In this document: positions 9,377-17,590 of the stretch, in pieces
How positions within the stretch are numbered: the first letter of the stretch is position 1
Layout: each line of letters starts with the position of its first letter
Assembly: GCF_000298235.1 (NCBI RefSeq)
Contig: NZ_BAHE01000006.1
Coordinates: 124,001-188,000 of the forward strand
Direction: 5' to 3'
From: Gordonia namibiensis NBRC 108229
GTDB taxonomy: Bacteria; Actinomycetota; Actinomycetes; Mycobacteriales; Mycobacteriaceae
DNA: 64,000 nt
Program-made: the position numbers and the translations under genes
The notes under the pieces: generated by a model
Databases searched by the model: none
What the model saw: the letters and a program-made list of their open reading frames with translations, nothing else
Told to the model about the DNA's origin: nothing

Positions 9377-9979
9377 ATGCGTCTGAGAAGAATGATGCCC
9401 GCGATCGCCGTCGCCGCGGCGGTGACGATGACCGGTGTCGCCGTCACCACCACTGGGGACACGAGCACTGCGAAGATCGAATCAGCCGCCACCAGTTTGG
9501 ATTTCGGCAGCGTCGACTTCGGCAGCTCCGAATTGGGCACGCCGAACAGTGTGTTCCTGTGGGAGAACCCGGCAGCCCGCTACATCGTCGTCCTGGGTGC
9601 GAAGTTCGGCCAGTTCGGGCAGACCCCGCAGATCATGACCCAGCGGCTCAACGTCGCCGCCAAGCTGGCCAAGCAACACCCGTTCAACCGCGTCATCGTC
9701 TCCGGGGGCGACACCCATTGGCTGCCGATCACCGAGGCCCAGTTCATGAACCTCGGCCTGATCCGCCGCGGAATCCCCATGTGGCAGATGGTCAACGAGG
9801 GCGCCTCCACCTCGACCGTGCAGAACGCCCAGAACACCGTGCGCATGCTCAAGGGCATGGGCGCCTCCGGCGCGCTCATCGTCACCAACGGCTTCCACAT
9901 GGAACGCGCCATGAAGAACTTCCGCGACGCCGCCAAGGCCCAGAATGCCCGGCTCACGTTCCGGGCGGCGTACGCATAA
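9377..9979 (+). CDS. DUF218 (SanA/ElyC-like) exported protein
   Basis: About 200 residues from ATG 9377: a basic start and a hydrophobic signal segment, then a DUF218 domain. Diagnostic blocks are YIVVLGA, RVIVSGG, a glutamate followed by STSTVQNAQNT, and LIVTNGFHMERAM. The family includes SanA, YdcF and ElyC, linked in other bacteria to envelope integrity, but the reaction is unknown. A second ATG pair at 9392/9395 could be used. A hairpin repeat lies just after the stop, between this gene and the convergent AraC gene. Confidence 0.8.
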   Translation: MRLRRMMPAIAVAAAVTMTGVAVTTTGDTSTAKIESAATSLDFGSVDFGSSELGTPNSVFLWENPAARYIVVLGAKFGQFGQTPQIMTQRLNVAAKLAKQHPFNRVIVSGGDTHWLPITEAQFMNLGLIRRGIPMWQMVNEGASTSTVQNAQNTVRMLKGMGASGALIVTNGFHMERAMKNFRDAAKAQNARLTFRAAYA

Positions 9980-10000
9980 CACTTCCCCTCAGAGGCGGTC

Positions 10001-10083
10001 CCCCTCCCGCCCACCCGTTTCCCTCCCGCTTACCGGATCTGGTAAGCGGGAGGGAAATGGCCACCGCGGGAACGAGACCCGAC
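10001..10083. repeat. Hairpin intergenic repeat, copy A (family 1)
   Basis: The centre is a perfect 17-base-pair stem: TTTCCCTCCCGCTTACC at 10018-10034 and GGTAAGCGGGAGGGAAA at 10041-10057, with loop GGATCT. It is followed by GCGGGAACGAGACCCG at about 10066-10081, a tail shared with copy B at 13537. The stem sequence differs from copies B and C but remains paired. It sits between two convergent genes and could terminate both. Confidence 0.85.
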
Positions 10084-10098
10084 GGGCAGCGGAACAGC

Positions 10099-11037
10099 TC
10101 ACCGTCGGCGATGCTCCGAGGGTGAGATCCCATACCTCTTCCGGTAGGCGGCCGCGAACCGGCTCGGGCTGGAAAACCCCCACCGCGCAGCAACTTCGGC
10201 AACGGTACCGGCGTCATCGGACGAGGTCAGGTCGGCCCGCGCCCGACTCAGACGGATGTCGCGCAGCGTCTCGGTGGGCGTGGCGCCGACGTGCTCGGCG
10301 AAACCCTCCTGCAGTCGTCGTAGGCTCGACCCACCGATCTCGGCCATGTCGGCCAGACGCCAGTCGCGAGCAGGATCGTCGTGCAGGGCATCGAGCACGC
10401 GCTTCACCATGCGCGGCCGCAGGCCTGTGCCGGCCTCTCCGGGCGACACCGCGAGGATGAAGGCGCTGCTGACCGCACTCGCGAGTTGCGGCCCGACCAG
10501 CGGGTTGGCAAGCAGGTCAGCCGGTTCCCGCAGTTGCGCCGAGAGTGCGCGGACGAGCGCGAACCACGATTGCTCGTCGTGCCCGCTGAGGTCGAGCTGG
10601 TGCGGGAGCAGCAACTGCGACCGCAGCGGTGCCGCGCGGACGCGGTCGGCTTCACGTTCGAGGTACTCGGCGTCGAACTTCACCCCGACGACCTGACAGT
10701 CACCGGACCACCGGGTGATGACCGACGGCCGATCGGCGGTGAACACCGTGGCCTGGCCGGCCTCCGACGTCGTATGGACCGACCCGGCTCGTGACTCCAG
10801 GACACCGCTCACGGGGATGTTGATCTCGTAGGCGTCGGGGTAGTCGCAGGCGATGGAGACGTCGGTCCCCCAGTTCAGCCGACCGATCGTGACCGGCCCC
10901 AGGTCGACGGTCTGCAGGTTCAGTTCGAGTTGATCCGGGGACGACAGCGCGGTCAGCTCATGCGGGAAGTACACCTGCTCGACTGCCCGATGAGCCGCCT
11001 CCCAGTCGCTGATCCTGGTGGTCCGCTGCGTCGACAT
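10099..11037 (-). CDS. AraC-family regulator of the gco genes (GcoR-like)
   Basis: From ATG 11037 (preceded by GAGAGG) the product is 312 residues. The N-terminal half resembles the AraC-binding-like cupin domain and the C-terminal 100 residues are a double HTH (DWRLADMAEIGGSSLRRLQ and TVAEVAARWGFSSPSRFAAAYRKRYG). It is divergent from gcoA across a 247-base gap that contains a 19-base palindrome. Published gco loci in Amycolatopsis and Rhodococcus carry an AraC-type gene in this place, so it is likely the aromatic-responsive regulator of gcoAB. This role is inferred from context. Confidence 0.85.
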   Translation of the reverse strand: MSTQRTTRISDWEAAHRAVEQVYFPHELTALSSPDQLELNLQTVDLGPVTIGRLNWGTDVSIACDYPDAYEINIPVSGVLESRAGSVHTTSEAGQATVFTADRPSVITRWSGDCQVVGVKFDAEYLEREADRVRAAPLRSQLLLPHQLDLSGHDEQSWFALVRALSAQLREPADLLANPLVGPQLASAVSSAFILAVSPGEAGTGLRPRMVKRVLDALHDDPARDWRLADMAEIGGSSLRRLQEGFAEHVGATPTETLRDIRLSRARADLTSSDDAGTVAEVAARWGFSSPSRFAAAYRKRYGISPSEHRRR

Positions 11038-11075
11038 GTCCTCTCGCCCTCCGTCCCCGCTCGAGCGCCCGATCC

Positions 11076-11094
11076 TGCCGCACCCGGTGCGGCA
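11076..11094. promoter_or_regulatory. 19-base palindrome between gcoR and gcoA
   Basis: TGCCGCACC at 11076-11084, a central C, and GGTGCGGCA at 11086-11094 form a perfect dyad. It lies 39 bases before the regulator start codon and about 190 bases before gcoA. AraC-type proteins usually bind direct repeats, so this could instead be the site of another factor or a structural element. The position in a divergent regulatory region is the reason for listing it. Confidence 0.5.
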
Positions 11095-11284
11095 CCTGTG
11101 ATTCAACCCTGTGCACCAAACCACCCGCCAGAGCGCTCGGAGACCTGCATCACACCGGTCGCGCAATCCGTCTCGTTCCCGCGCATCGCGTATCGCCCCG
11201 GGGTCGATCCGTCCCTAACGTCTGCTCTCGCAACTCCCCGGCGACAGCTCGCCGATGAACCATCAACCGAGGTGAGGACGACCG

Positions 11285-12496
11285 ATGACCAGCACCATCT
11301 CCTGGATCGACGACATCACGATGACCGAACTCGAGCGCAATCCGTACCCGGTCTACGAGCGGTTGCGCGCAGAGGCTCCGCTGGCTTACGTGCCGGTGCT
11401 TGGGTCCTACGTCGCAACCACGGCCGAGATCTGCCGCGCCATCGCGACCAGCCCCGACTTCGAAGCCGTCATCACCAAGGCAGGTGGACGCACCTTCGGT
11501 CACCCCGCGGTCATCGGAGTGAACGGGCCGGTTCACGACGATCTCCGGTCGATGGTCGATCCCGCCCTGCAGCCGCAGGAGGTCGACCGCTGGATCGACG
11601 ATCTGGTCCGTCCGATCGCGCGCCGCTACCTGAGCGACTTCGAGGACACCGGCCGGGCCGAACTCATCGCCCAGTACTGCGAGCCGGTCAGTGTCCGCGC
11701 TCTCGGCGACCTCCTCGGCCTCCAGACGGTCAGCTCGGACAAGTTGCGCGAGTGGTTCCACAAGCTGTCGGTCTCGTTCACCAACGCGGGCGTCGACGAG
11801 AACGGCGAGTTCACCAACCCCGAGGGCTTCGTCGAGGCCGACGCCGCCAAGGAGGAGATCCGCTCCATCGTCGACCCGCTGATCGACAACTGGCTCGTCA
11901 ACCCCGACGACAGCGCGATCTCCCACTGGCTGCACGACGGTATGCCCGAGGGGCAGACCCGCGACCGCGAGTACATCTACCCGACCCTCTACGTCTACCT
12001 GCTCGGCGCGATGCAGGAGCCCGGACATGCGATGGGCTCGACGCTCGTCGGGCTGTTCACGCGACCGGACCAACTCGAGCAGGTCATCGACGAACCCGCC
12101 CTGATCCCCCGCGCCATCTCGGAGGGCATGCGCTGGACCTCACCGATCTGGTCGGCGACCGCACGCATCAGCACCAAGGCCGTGGAGGTGGCCGGCGTCG
12201 AGCTCCCGGAGGGCTCGGTGGTGCTGATGTCCTACGGCTCGGCCAACCACGACCACTCCGTGTACGACGCCCCGTCTGAGTTCGACCTCACCCGGCCCCC
12301 GCTGCCGCACCTGGCGTTCGGCGCCGGCAACCACGCGTGTGCCGGCATCTACTTCGCCAATCAGGTCTGCCGGATCGGACTCGAGGAACTGCTGGAGGCG
12401 ATCCCGAACCTCGAACGCGACACCGGCTCCGACGTCGAGTTCTGGGGTTGGGGCTTCCGCGGACCGACGTCGCTGCACACCACCTGGGAGGTGTGA
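11285..12496 (+). CDS. gcoA: Cytochrome P450 aromatic O-demethylase (CYP255A, GcoA)
   Basis: 403 residues. The haem-binding loop is [10 protein letters not shown] with axial ligand C352. The I helix lacks the usual AGxDT and reads [12 protein letters not shown], as in GcoA (guaiacol O-demethylase). Counting against my recollection of Amycolatopsis GcoA with a constant offset of 4, the substrate-pocket residues F75, F169, T296 and F395 and ligand C356 correspond to F71, F165, T292, F391 and C352 here. GcoA removes the methyl group of guaiacol, giving catechol and formaldehyde. Start is supported by GAGGTGAGGA upstream. It is 2 bases from gcoB. Confidence 0.93.
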   Translation: MTSTISWIDDITMTELERNPYPVYERLRAEAPLAYVPVLGSYVATTAEICRAIATSPDFEAVITKAGGRTFGHPAVIGVNGPVHDDLRSMVDPALQPQEVDRWIDDLVRPIARRYLSDFEDTGRAELIAQYCEPVSVRALGDLLGLQTVSSDKLREWFHKLSVSFTNAGVDENGEFTNPEGFVEADAAKEEIRSIVDPLIDNWLVNPDDSAISHWLHDGMPEGQTRDREYIYPTLYVYLLGAMQEPGHAMGSTLVGLFTRPDQLEQVIDEPALIPRAISEGMRWTSPIWSATARISTKAVEVAGVELPEGSVVLMSYGSANHDHSVYDAPSEFDLTRPPLPHLAFGAGNHACAGIYFANQVCRIGLEELLEAIPNLERDTGSDVEFWGWGFRGPTSLHTTWEV

Positions 12497-12498
12497 CC

Positions 12499-13521
12499 AT
12501 GGCGAGTGCGGAGACGTTCACGATCAGCACCGGGAAGTCCTCGGTGTCGTGCGGACCGGATCAGAAGATGCTCGACGCGTTCCTGCGCAACGGAGTGTGG
12601 GTCCCGAACTCGTGCAACCAGGGAACGTGCGGCACCTGCAAGGTCCGCGTCGTACGCGGAACCGCCGACCATCCGCCGGCCCCGGATTCCGTGCTCTCGG
12701 TCGCCGAGCAGGAACAGGGTTTCGTGTTGTCCTGTCAGACCACGCCCTCTTCCGACGTGGTCATCGACCCGCCCGCCGAGAACCCGGATTCACCGGGGCA
12801 TGTGCTCCGCGACATCGCCGGGACCGTTGGTGCCGTCACGGAGATCGCCGCGGACACCGTGTCGGTGACGGTACTTCTCGACGAGCCGCTGGACTTCACG
12901 GCCGGCCAGTACGTCGAGCTGGCGGTGCCGGGAACCGCTGAGACACGGCCGTATTCGATGGCGAACCCGCCGAGCGAACCCGACAAGCTGGAGTTCCACA
13001 TCCGACGCCAGCCCGGCGGGTTGGCGACGGAAGGCTGGATCTTCCAGACCCTGGATGTCGGCGATCCGGTGACGATGTCCGGTCCGTGGGGAGACTTCTG
13101 CTTCGAGCCGGACGAATCCGCGGGCCTGATCCTGCTGGCCGGCGGAACCGGCCTGGCGCCACTGAAAGCGATCGCCCGCGCGGCTCTCGCAGCCGACCCC
13201 GACCGCGAGATCCACGTCTACCACGGTGTCCGCACCCGGGCCGAGCTCTACGACGTGGACTTCTGGGAAGGACTCGCGGCCGCCCACCCCGGGGTCCGGT
13301 ACATCCCATGCCTCAGCCGCGAACAATGGTCGGGGCGAACCGGATACGTCGGTGACGCGATGATGGAGGACATCGCCTCGTGCCGGAACCACGCGGCCTA
13401 CCTCTGCGGACCGCCGGCGATGGTCGAGGCAGGGGTGAAGGCCCTCAAACGCCGCCGCATGTCGCCGCGTCGGATCAGGCGGGAGAAGTACACCCCCGCA
13501 GCCGGTCTCGTCCCGGCGTGA
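12499..13521 (+). CDS. gcoB: Aromatic O-demethylase reductase, 2Fe-2S/FAD/NADH (GcoB)
   Basis: 340 residues in three parts. An N-terminal plant-type ferredoxin domain has C39, C44, C47 and C79 (CNQGTCGTC then LSCQT). An FAD domain has the RPYSMANPP motif. A C-terminal NAD(P)H domain has GGTGLAPLKAI and YLCGPPAMV. This single-component reductase architecture is the GcoB partner of CYP255A P450s and distinguishes the pair from ordinary three-component class I P450 systems. The ATG is 2 bases after the gcoA stop. Confidence 0.92.
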   Translation: MASAETFTISTGKSSVSCGPDQKMLDAFLRNGVWVPNSCNQGTCGTCKVRVVRGTADHPPAPDSVLSVAEQEQGFVLSCQTTPSSDVVIDPPAENPDSPGHVLRDIAGTVGAVTEIAADTVSVTVLLDEPLDFTAGQYVELAVPGTAETRPYSMANPPSEPDKLEFHIRRQPGGLATEGWIFQTLDVGDPVTMSGPWGDFCFEPDESAGLILLAGGTGLAPLKAIARAALAADPDREIHVYHGVRTRAELYDVDFWEGLAAAHPGVRYIPCLSREQWSGRTGYVGDAMMEDIASCRNHAAYLCGPPAMVEAGVKALKRRRMSPRRIRREKYTPAAGLVPA

Positions 13522-13536
13522 GCCGGCACGCCGCCC

Positions 13537-13630
13537 TTCCCGCGGGACCGCTTCCCTCCCGCGGTGTCCGATTCCTTCCCGCTCGCCAGATCTGCCGAGC
13601 GGGAAGGAAACGGTTGCGCGGGAACGAGAC
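13537..13630. repeat. Hairpin intergenic repeat, copy B (family 1)
   Basis: It aligns without gaps to copy C (15172-15265); by eye about 9 of 94 positions differ, and both copies have the same orientation. The stem is TTCCTTCCCGCTCG at 13572-13585 and CGAGCGGGAAGGAA at 13596-13609, loop CCAGATCTGC. The left half also carries CCCGCGGGA and CCCTCCCGCGG. It lies between the convergent stops of gcoB and the SIR2 gene. Confidence 0.87.
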
Positions 13631-13635
13631 CCGGC

Positions 13636-15138
13636 TCAGTGCCCGCGCAAGTTGCTGAGCGCGCTCTCCAACGGAGCCAGCAGCCCCGACCCCCCGCGCG
13701 TGTCTGCGGTCAGCCGGCGCGCGCTGGCGACGACCTCGCGGTCCCGCTCGTCGAGCAGTCCGTCGAACCGTTCGTCCAGAAGCCAGCGCGCGTCCGTCGC
13801 CGCGAAAGCGGCCACCGCGTCGAGGAACATCTCCATCCGACGGACACGGTCTTCACGTTCTTTACCCTCACAGACGAACCAGCGGAACTGATCCTTCCAG
13901 AGGTGTTGTCGCGCTTCGACGCCGGAGGTGTCGACGAATGTGCCCCGGATGGACTTCACCTTGCTTTTCTGCAGGTATTCGTCCACCTCCATCGCGAGGC
14001 GGATCACGTTTCCGTCGGACAGTGAAGCCCCGATGATGAGGACGTGCTTGGTCAACAGCAGCGCTTGCAGCAAGGAGCCGGCCGGTCGGGACTTGGCGTC
14101 GAACAATACGAAGTCCCGTCGTGTGAGCACGATGCTCGGCGACCGGTCGATGTCGCCATGCAGCTTCAGCAGCCACGGACGTTCCGCGTCGACGGCCTCC
14201 CACGGCAGGATCGTCGGACGCCGACGGCGGGTCGCCTCCACCGCCTTCTCGTAGAGGTCGTCGTAGTTGGTGGTGACAGCTTCGCGACAACCCATCCCGG
14301 CCAGCAGGGCGTGCGCGAGCGCCACCTTCTGCTTCCTGCCGATGATCTCGATGACGGCGTCGTTCAGCTTCTCAGCGCCGCCGAGTGCCGAAGCCAGATA
14401 CTCCGCCTGGTCGAGTGCGTCGAGCTCCCCGAAGTCCTTGGGCAACTCGCCGCCGACTCGCTTGCCGAGCTCGGCGATCAACGTGTCCCAGCTCGGCAGT
14501 CCGGCCGCCATGCTGACGCCCGCGCCGAGGAACAGCGCCAAGTGGCCGTTGGCCGCCAGCCCGCCGAGTCGACGCGCCTCGGCCATCTCGGCGTCGTCGA
14601 GTTCCCAGTGCTTCGACCCCTTCGCCTCCAGGTTCCGGCGAACATGCTGCGCGGCACTGAAGACGGCCGGGTCGGGCGTGACGAGAAGGATGTCGAGCCC
14701 GAGTGCCTGAGCCTCGGCCCGGAGGGTGTCGAGCAGTGCCCCGAGGATTGCCCCTCGACGTTCGCCGAGTCCGCCGCGACCGATCCCCAGGACCGGCAGT
14801 GCGACGCGTCGGAGGGCGCGGCCGGCGAGCTTCTCGACGTCCGAGGAAGCGATATCCCTGAGAGTCTCCCGAAGTCTGCGGACGAGTTCGTCGTCGGTGA
14901 GCAGCTGCGCGTCGGCGACACTGAGGAACCACACGGGCTCGCCGGTTGCGCTGCGCCCGAACGGCGGCCGGGGCCAGTCCGCAGGTCGCGCGCGAACGGT
15001 GTCCCCGGCGACCGACGACCAGTGCGATTCGACGACGAACGCAGAGTCTGTTGGGACGATGACGACGTCGAAATCGAAGTTCTCGATCACGCCGTGTAGG
15101 ACGAACAGATGCCCGGGGGCAGAGGGATTCTCAGACAC
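13636..15138 (-). CDS. SIR2-domain protein with N-terminal macro-like region
   Basis: 500 residues, not linked to any operon. Residues 10-170 resemble a macro/ADP-ribose-binding fold: DVVIVPTDSAF (24-34), VALPVLGIGRGGLGERRGAI (112-131) and LDILLVTPD (148-156). Residues 198-380 are SIR2-like: ALFLGAGVSMAAGLPSW (GAG at 205-207), TTNYDDLYEKA (289-299), KLHGD with catalytic-type H327, and LIIGASLSD (367-375). The last 120 residues are helical and unassigned. SIR2 NADases act in several anti-phage systems (for example ThsA, DSR), so an NAD-consuming defence role is plausible but unproven. The GTG start has TAGAGT 6 bases before it and no Shine-Dalgarno, suggesting a leaderless mRNA. Flanked by repeat copies B and C. 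Confidence 0.8.
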   Translation of the reverse strand: MSENPSAPGHLFVLHGVIENFDFDVVIVPTDSAFVVESHWSSVAGDTVRARPADWPRPPFGRSATGEPVWFLSVADAQLLTDDELVRRLRETLRDIASSDVEKLAGRALRRVALPVLGIGRGGLGERRGAILGALLDTLRAEAQALGLDILLVTPDPAVFSAAQHVRRNLEAKGSKHWELDDAEMAEARRLGGLAANGHLALFLGAGVSMAAGLPSWDTLIAELGKRVGGELPKDFGELDALDQAEYLASALGGAEKLNDAVIEIIGRKQKVALAHALLAGMGCREAVTTNYDDLYEKAVEATRRRRPTILPWEAVDAERPWLLKLHGDIDRSPSIVLTRRDFVLFDAKSRPAGSLLQALLLTKHVLIIGASLSDGNVIRLAMEVDEYLQKSKVKSIRGTFVDTSGVEARQHLWKDQFRWFVCEGKEREDRVRRMEMFLDAVAAFAATDARWLLDERFDGLLDERDREVVASARRLTADTRGGSGLLAPLESALSNLRGH

Positions 15139-15171
15139 GAGAAGACTCTAGAACGCCTCGGACAGCTGCCT

Positions 15172-15265
15172 TTCCCGCGGGACCGCTTCCCTCCCGCGGT
15201 GTCGGCTTCCTTCCCGCTTGCCAGATCTGCCGAGCGGGAAGGAAACGCACGAGCGGGAACGAAAA
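15172..15265. repeat. Hairpin intergenic repeat, copy C (family 1)
   Basis: Direct repeat of copy B. The central stem is TTCCTTCCCGCT at 15207-15218 pairing with AGCGGGAAGGAA at 15233-15244. It lies upstream of the SIR2 start and directly next to the fadE25 terminator hairpin at 15266-15293. Confidence 0.87.
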
Positions 15266-15293
15266 CGCCCCGCCGGCGCAGGCCGGCGGGGCG
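15266..15293 (-). terminator. Intrinsic terminator of fadE25
   Basis: A perfect 12-base-pair stem (CGCCCCGCCGGC at 15266-15277, GCCGGCGGGGCG at 15282-15293, 4-base loop) is followed on the minus strand by TTTTC. It begins about 20 bases after the fadE25 stop codon. Confidence 0.85.
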
Positions 15294-15314
15294 ATCCAGT
15301 TGAGCCAGAGGCGA

Positions 15315-16478
15315 TCAGCGAAGCAGCGCGCGGCTCATGACGACGCGCTGGATCTGGTTGGTGCCTTCGTAGATCTGGGTGATCTTGGCGTCGCGCATCA
15401 TGCGCTCGACCGGGAAGTCGCGGGTGTAGCCGGCGCCGCCGAAGAGCTGGACGGCGTCGGTGGTGACCTCCATGGCGACGTCGGAGGCGAAGCACTTCGA
15501 CGCGGAGCTGATGAAGCCGAGGTTCTTCTCGCCACGCTCGGCGCGGGCGGCCGAGGTGTAGACCATGAGGCGAGCGGCCTCGACCTTCATCGCCATGTCG
15601 GCGATCATGAACTCGACGCCCTGGAACGAGCTGATCGGCTTGCCGAACTGCTTGCGGTCCTTGACGTATTCGATGGCCTTGTCGAGCGCACCCTGCGCGA
15701 TGCCGACGGCCTGGGCGCCGATGGTCGGGCGGGTGTGGTCGAGGGTCTGCAGGGCGGTCTTGAAGCCGGTGCCCTCGTCGCCGATGATGCGGTCGAGCGG
15801 GATGGTGCAGTCCTCGAAGTACAGCTCCGCGGTGGGCGAACCCTTGATGCCGAGCTTCTTCTCCAGCGGGCCGACGGTGAAGCCGGGGTCGTCCTTGTGG
15901 ACCATGAACGCGGAGATGCCGTTGGCCTTCTTCTCCGGGTCGGTCACGGCCATGACGGTGTACCAGGTCGACTTGCCGCCGTTGGTGATCCAGCACTTGG
16001 AGCCGTTGAGGACCCAGTTGTTGCCGTCCTTGCGGGCGCGGGTCTTCATGCCGGCGGCGTCGGAACCGGCCTCGCGCTCGGACAGCGCGTAGGAGGCCAT
16101 GGCCTCACCGGAGGCGATGCCCGGGAGCACCTGCTGCTTGAGCTCGTCCGAGCCGTTGAGGATCAGGCCCATCGTGCCGAGCTTGTTGACGGCCGGGATC
16201 AGCGACGCCGAGGCGTCCACGCGGGCCACTTCCTCGATGACGATGCAGGCCGCGATCGAGTCGCCGCCCTGGCCACCGAACTGCTCGGGGACGTGGATGG
16301 CGTTGAAGCCCGACGCGTTGAGGGCGTTCAGCGCCTCCTCCGGGAAACGCGAGTTCTCGTCGACGTCAGCCGCGTGCGGCTCGATCTCCTTCTCGGAGAG
16401 CGCGCGGATGGCCTCGCGCAGGGCGACGTGCTCCTCCGGAAGCTGGAAGACGTCGAAGTCGGGATTTCCGAAACCCAT
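15315..16478 (-). CDS. fadE25: Acyl-CoA dehydrogenase (FadE25-like)
   Basis: 387 residues, the standard ACAD length. Motifs are YALSEREAGSDA (flavin/substrate region), NGSKCWITNGG, RKQFGKPISSFQ and the C-terminal IYEGTNQIQR whose E371 is the catalytic base position of short/medium-chain ACADs. It would oxidise acyl-CoA to enoyl-CoA in beta-oxidation. Close resemblance to mycobacterial FadE25 (389 residues) is recognised from memory. Start supported by GTGAGGAGTTGTC upstream. A TetR gene is encoded next upstream on the same strand and a palindrome lies in between. Confidence 0.9.
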   Translation of the reverse strand: MGFGNPDFDVFQLPEEHVALREAIRALSEKEIEPHAADVDENSRFPEEALNALNASGFNAIHVPEQFGGQGGDSIAACIVIEEVARVDASASLIPAVNKLGTMGLILNGSDELKQQVLPGIASGEAMASYALSEREAGSDAAGMKTRARKDGNNWVLNGSKCWITNGGKSTWYTVMAVTDPEKKANGISAFMVHKDDPGFTVGPLEKKLGIKGSPTAELYFEDCTIPLDRIIGDEGTGFKTALQTLDHTRPTIGAQAVGIAQGALDKAIEYVKDRKQFGKPISSFQGVEFMIADMAMKVEAARLMVYTSAARAERGEKNLGFISSASKCFASDVAMEVTTDAVQLFGGAGYTRDFPVERMMRDAKITQIYEGTNQIQRVVMSRALLR

Positions 16479-16533
16479 GACAACTCCTCACGGCACGGGG
16501 TGCCAAATTGGTGGTTATCTATCAGTGCATCAC

Positions 16534-16546
16534 GGCACTCAGTGCC
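16534..16546. promoter_or_regulatory. Palindrome upstream of fadE25, candidate TetR operator
   Basis: GGCACT-C-AGTGCC is a perfect 13-base dyad, 56-68 bases before the fadE25 start. A further half-site (AGTGC) lies at 16524-16528. A minus-strand -10-like TAGATAAC occurs just downstream of it. The TetR gene next door makes it a reasonable operator candidate. Confidence 0.45.
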
Positions 16547-16637
16547 ATGTCAACGCACCACAGCACCGGAGGAATGCGACCCACGCCACCGATTGTCCTC
16601 GCCGGGTCCGGCGTTGTCCCGAACCTGCCGGTCTCGG

Positions 16638-17333
16638 TCAGGATTTCCGCAGCTGAGCGGCCACGCGACGGGCGACTTCGTCCGGCGGGGTGCCGGCCGG
16701 ATAGGTCACCACGGTGACCTGTTGCGCCCCATCGTCGCCGGTCACGGCATCGGGACGGTCGACGTCGGCACCGAGTGCCACCGCCACCCGGGCGAGCTCA
16801 CGCCGCAGACGATCGAGCGTGGCGTCGGCGTCACCGCGGATCATCTGACGGAGCAGGTAGTTGTGCGTGCCGGTGATCGCCGCGACGTAGGCGACGATGC
16901 GGACCGGCGGCTCGTCGGGCAGCCTACGGCGCAGGAACTCTTCGAAGGCGCCCTGGTAGCGGTAGGTGGTGACGAGCTCGCGGTCGCGCAGCGCCGGGAC
17001 CTCCTGCACCACCTGGGCGCGTCGGACGGCCAGGTCGCGGTCCCGACGGAAGTGGCTGAAGACGACCTCGGCGGCCGCGCACACCGCCGACCACGGGTCG
17101 CCGTCGTAGCTCGCCAGGGTCTCGTCGACCTGCGCCAGCAAGGACTCGTGATCGGCGAAGATCACGTCTTCCTTGGACCCGAACTGGCGGAAGAACGTGC
17201 GGCGCGACATCCCGGCGGCCGACGCGATCTGCTCGACCGTCGTCGACTCGTAACCGTGCTCGCTGAACAGCCGGATCGACTCGGCGACGACGAGCATGCG
17301 GAAGCTCGCGCTGTCGACATCGGCAACTGACAT
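16638..17333 (-). CDS. TetR/AcrR-family regulator
   Basis: 231 residues. The N-terminal HTH is typical: SIRLFSEHGYESTTVEQIAS followed by AAGMSRRTFFRQFGSKEDVI. The ligand-binding part has several helices and a C-terminal extension of about 40 residues that is not usual for the family. It lies between fadD (upstream, same strand) and fadE25 (downstream), so regulation of fatty acid degradation is plausible. Confidence 0.88.
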   Translation of the reverse strand: MSVADVDSASFRMLVVAESIRLFSEHGYESTTVEQIASAAGMSRRTFFRQFGSKEDVIFADHESLLAQVDETLASYDGDPWSAVCAAAEVVFSHFRRDRDLAVRRAQVVQEVPALRDRELVTTYRYQGAFEEFLRRRLPDEPPVRIVAYVAAITGTHNYLLRQMIRGDADATLDRLRRELARVAVALGADVDRPDAVTGDDGAQQVTVVTYPAGTPPDEVARRVAAQLRKS

Positions 17334-17380
17334 GGGTCAAGTATCACCACATGGGCGCCCTGGCGGGCGCACGACCCGGA

Positions 17381-17590
17381 TCAGTTGTCGACGGTACCGA
17401 GGTCCTGACGACCGAACGCGCCCGTGGTCCGCGGCGTCACCTCGACCTGGTCGTCGACCAACATCCCACGACGCGGCCCGAGCCGCGACCGCTTGGCCGC
17501 GAGACCACCGGCACTACGGCGCTTGGGATACGGATTCGGTTCCTGCCCTGCATCGCTGGGCGCCGGGTCACTCGGCGCGGGCTTGTTCAC
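17381..17590 (-). CDS. Small basic hypothetical protein after fadD
   Basis: 69 residues, rich in Pro and Arg, no recognised domain. The GTG at 17590 overlaps the end of fadD by 23 bases and is preceded by AAAGGCGAG at a 4-base spacing, so it could be translationally coupled to fadD. The low-complexity composition leaves real doubt that it is a gene. Confidence 0.4.
   Translation of the reverse strand: MNKPAPSDPAPSDAGQEPNPYPKRRSAGGLAAKRSRLGPRRGMLVDDQVEVTPRTTGAFGRQDLGTVDN

Noticed and set aside
13537..15265. Composite transposon bounded by copies B and C
   Set aside because: No transposase and no target-site duplication were found, and copy A exists alone, so the repeats are intergenic elements and not insertion sequence ends.
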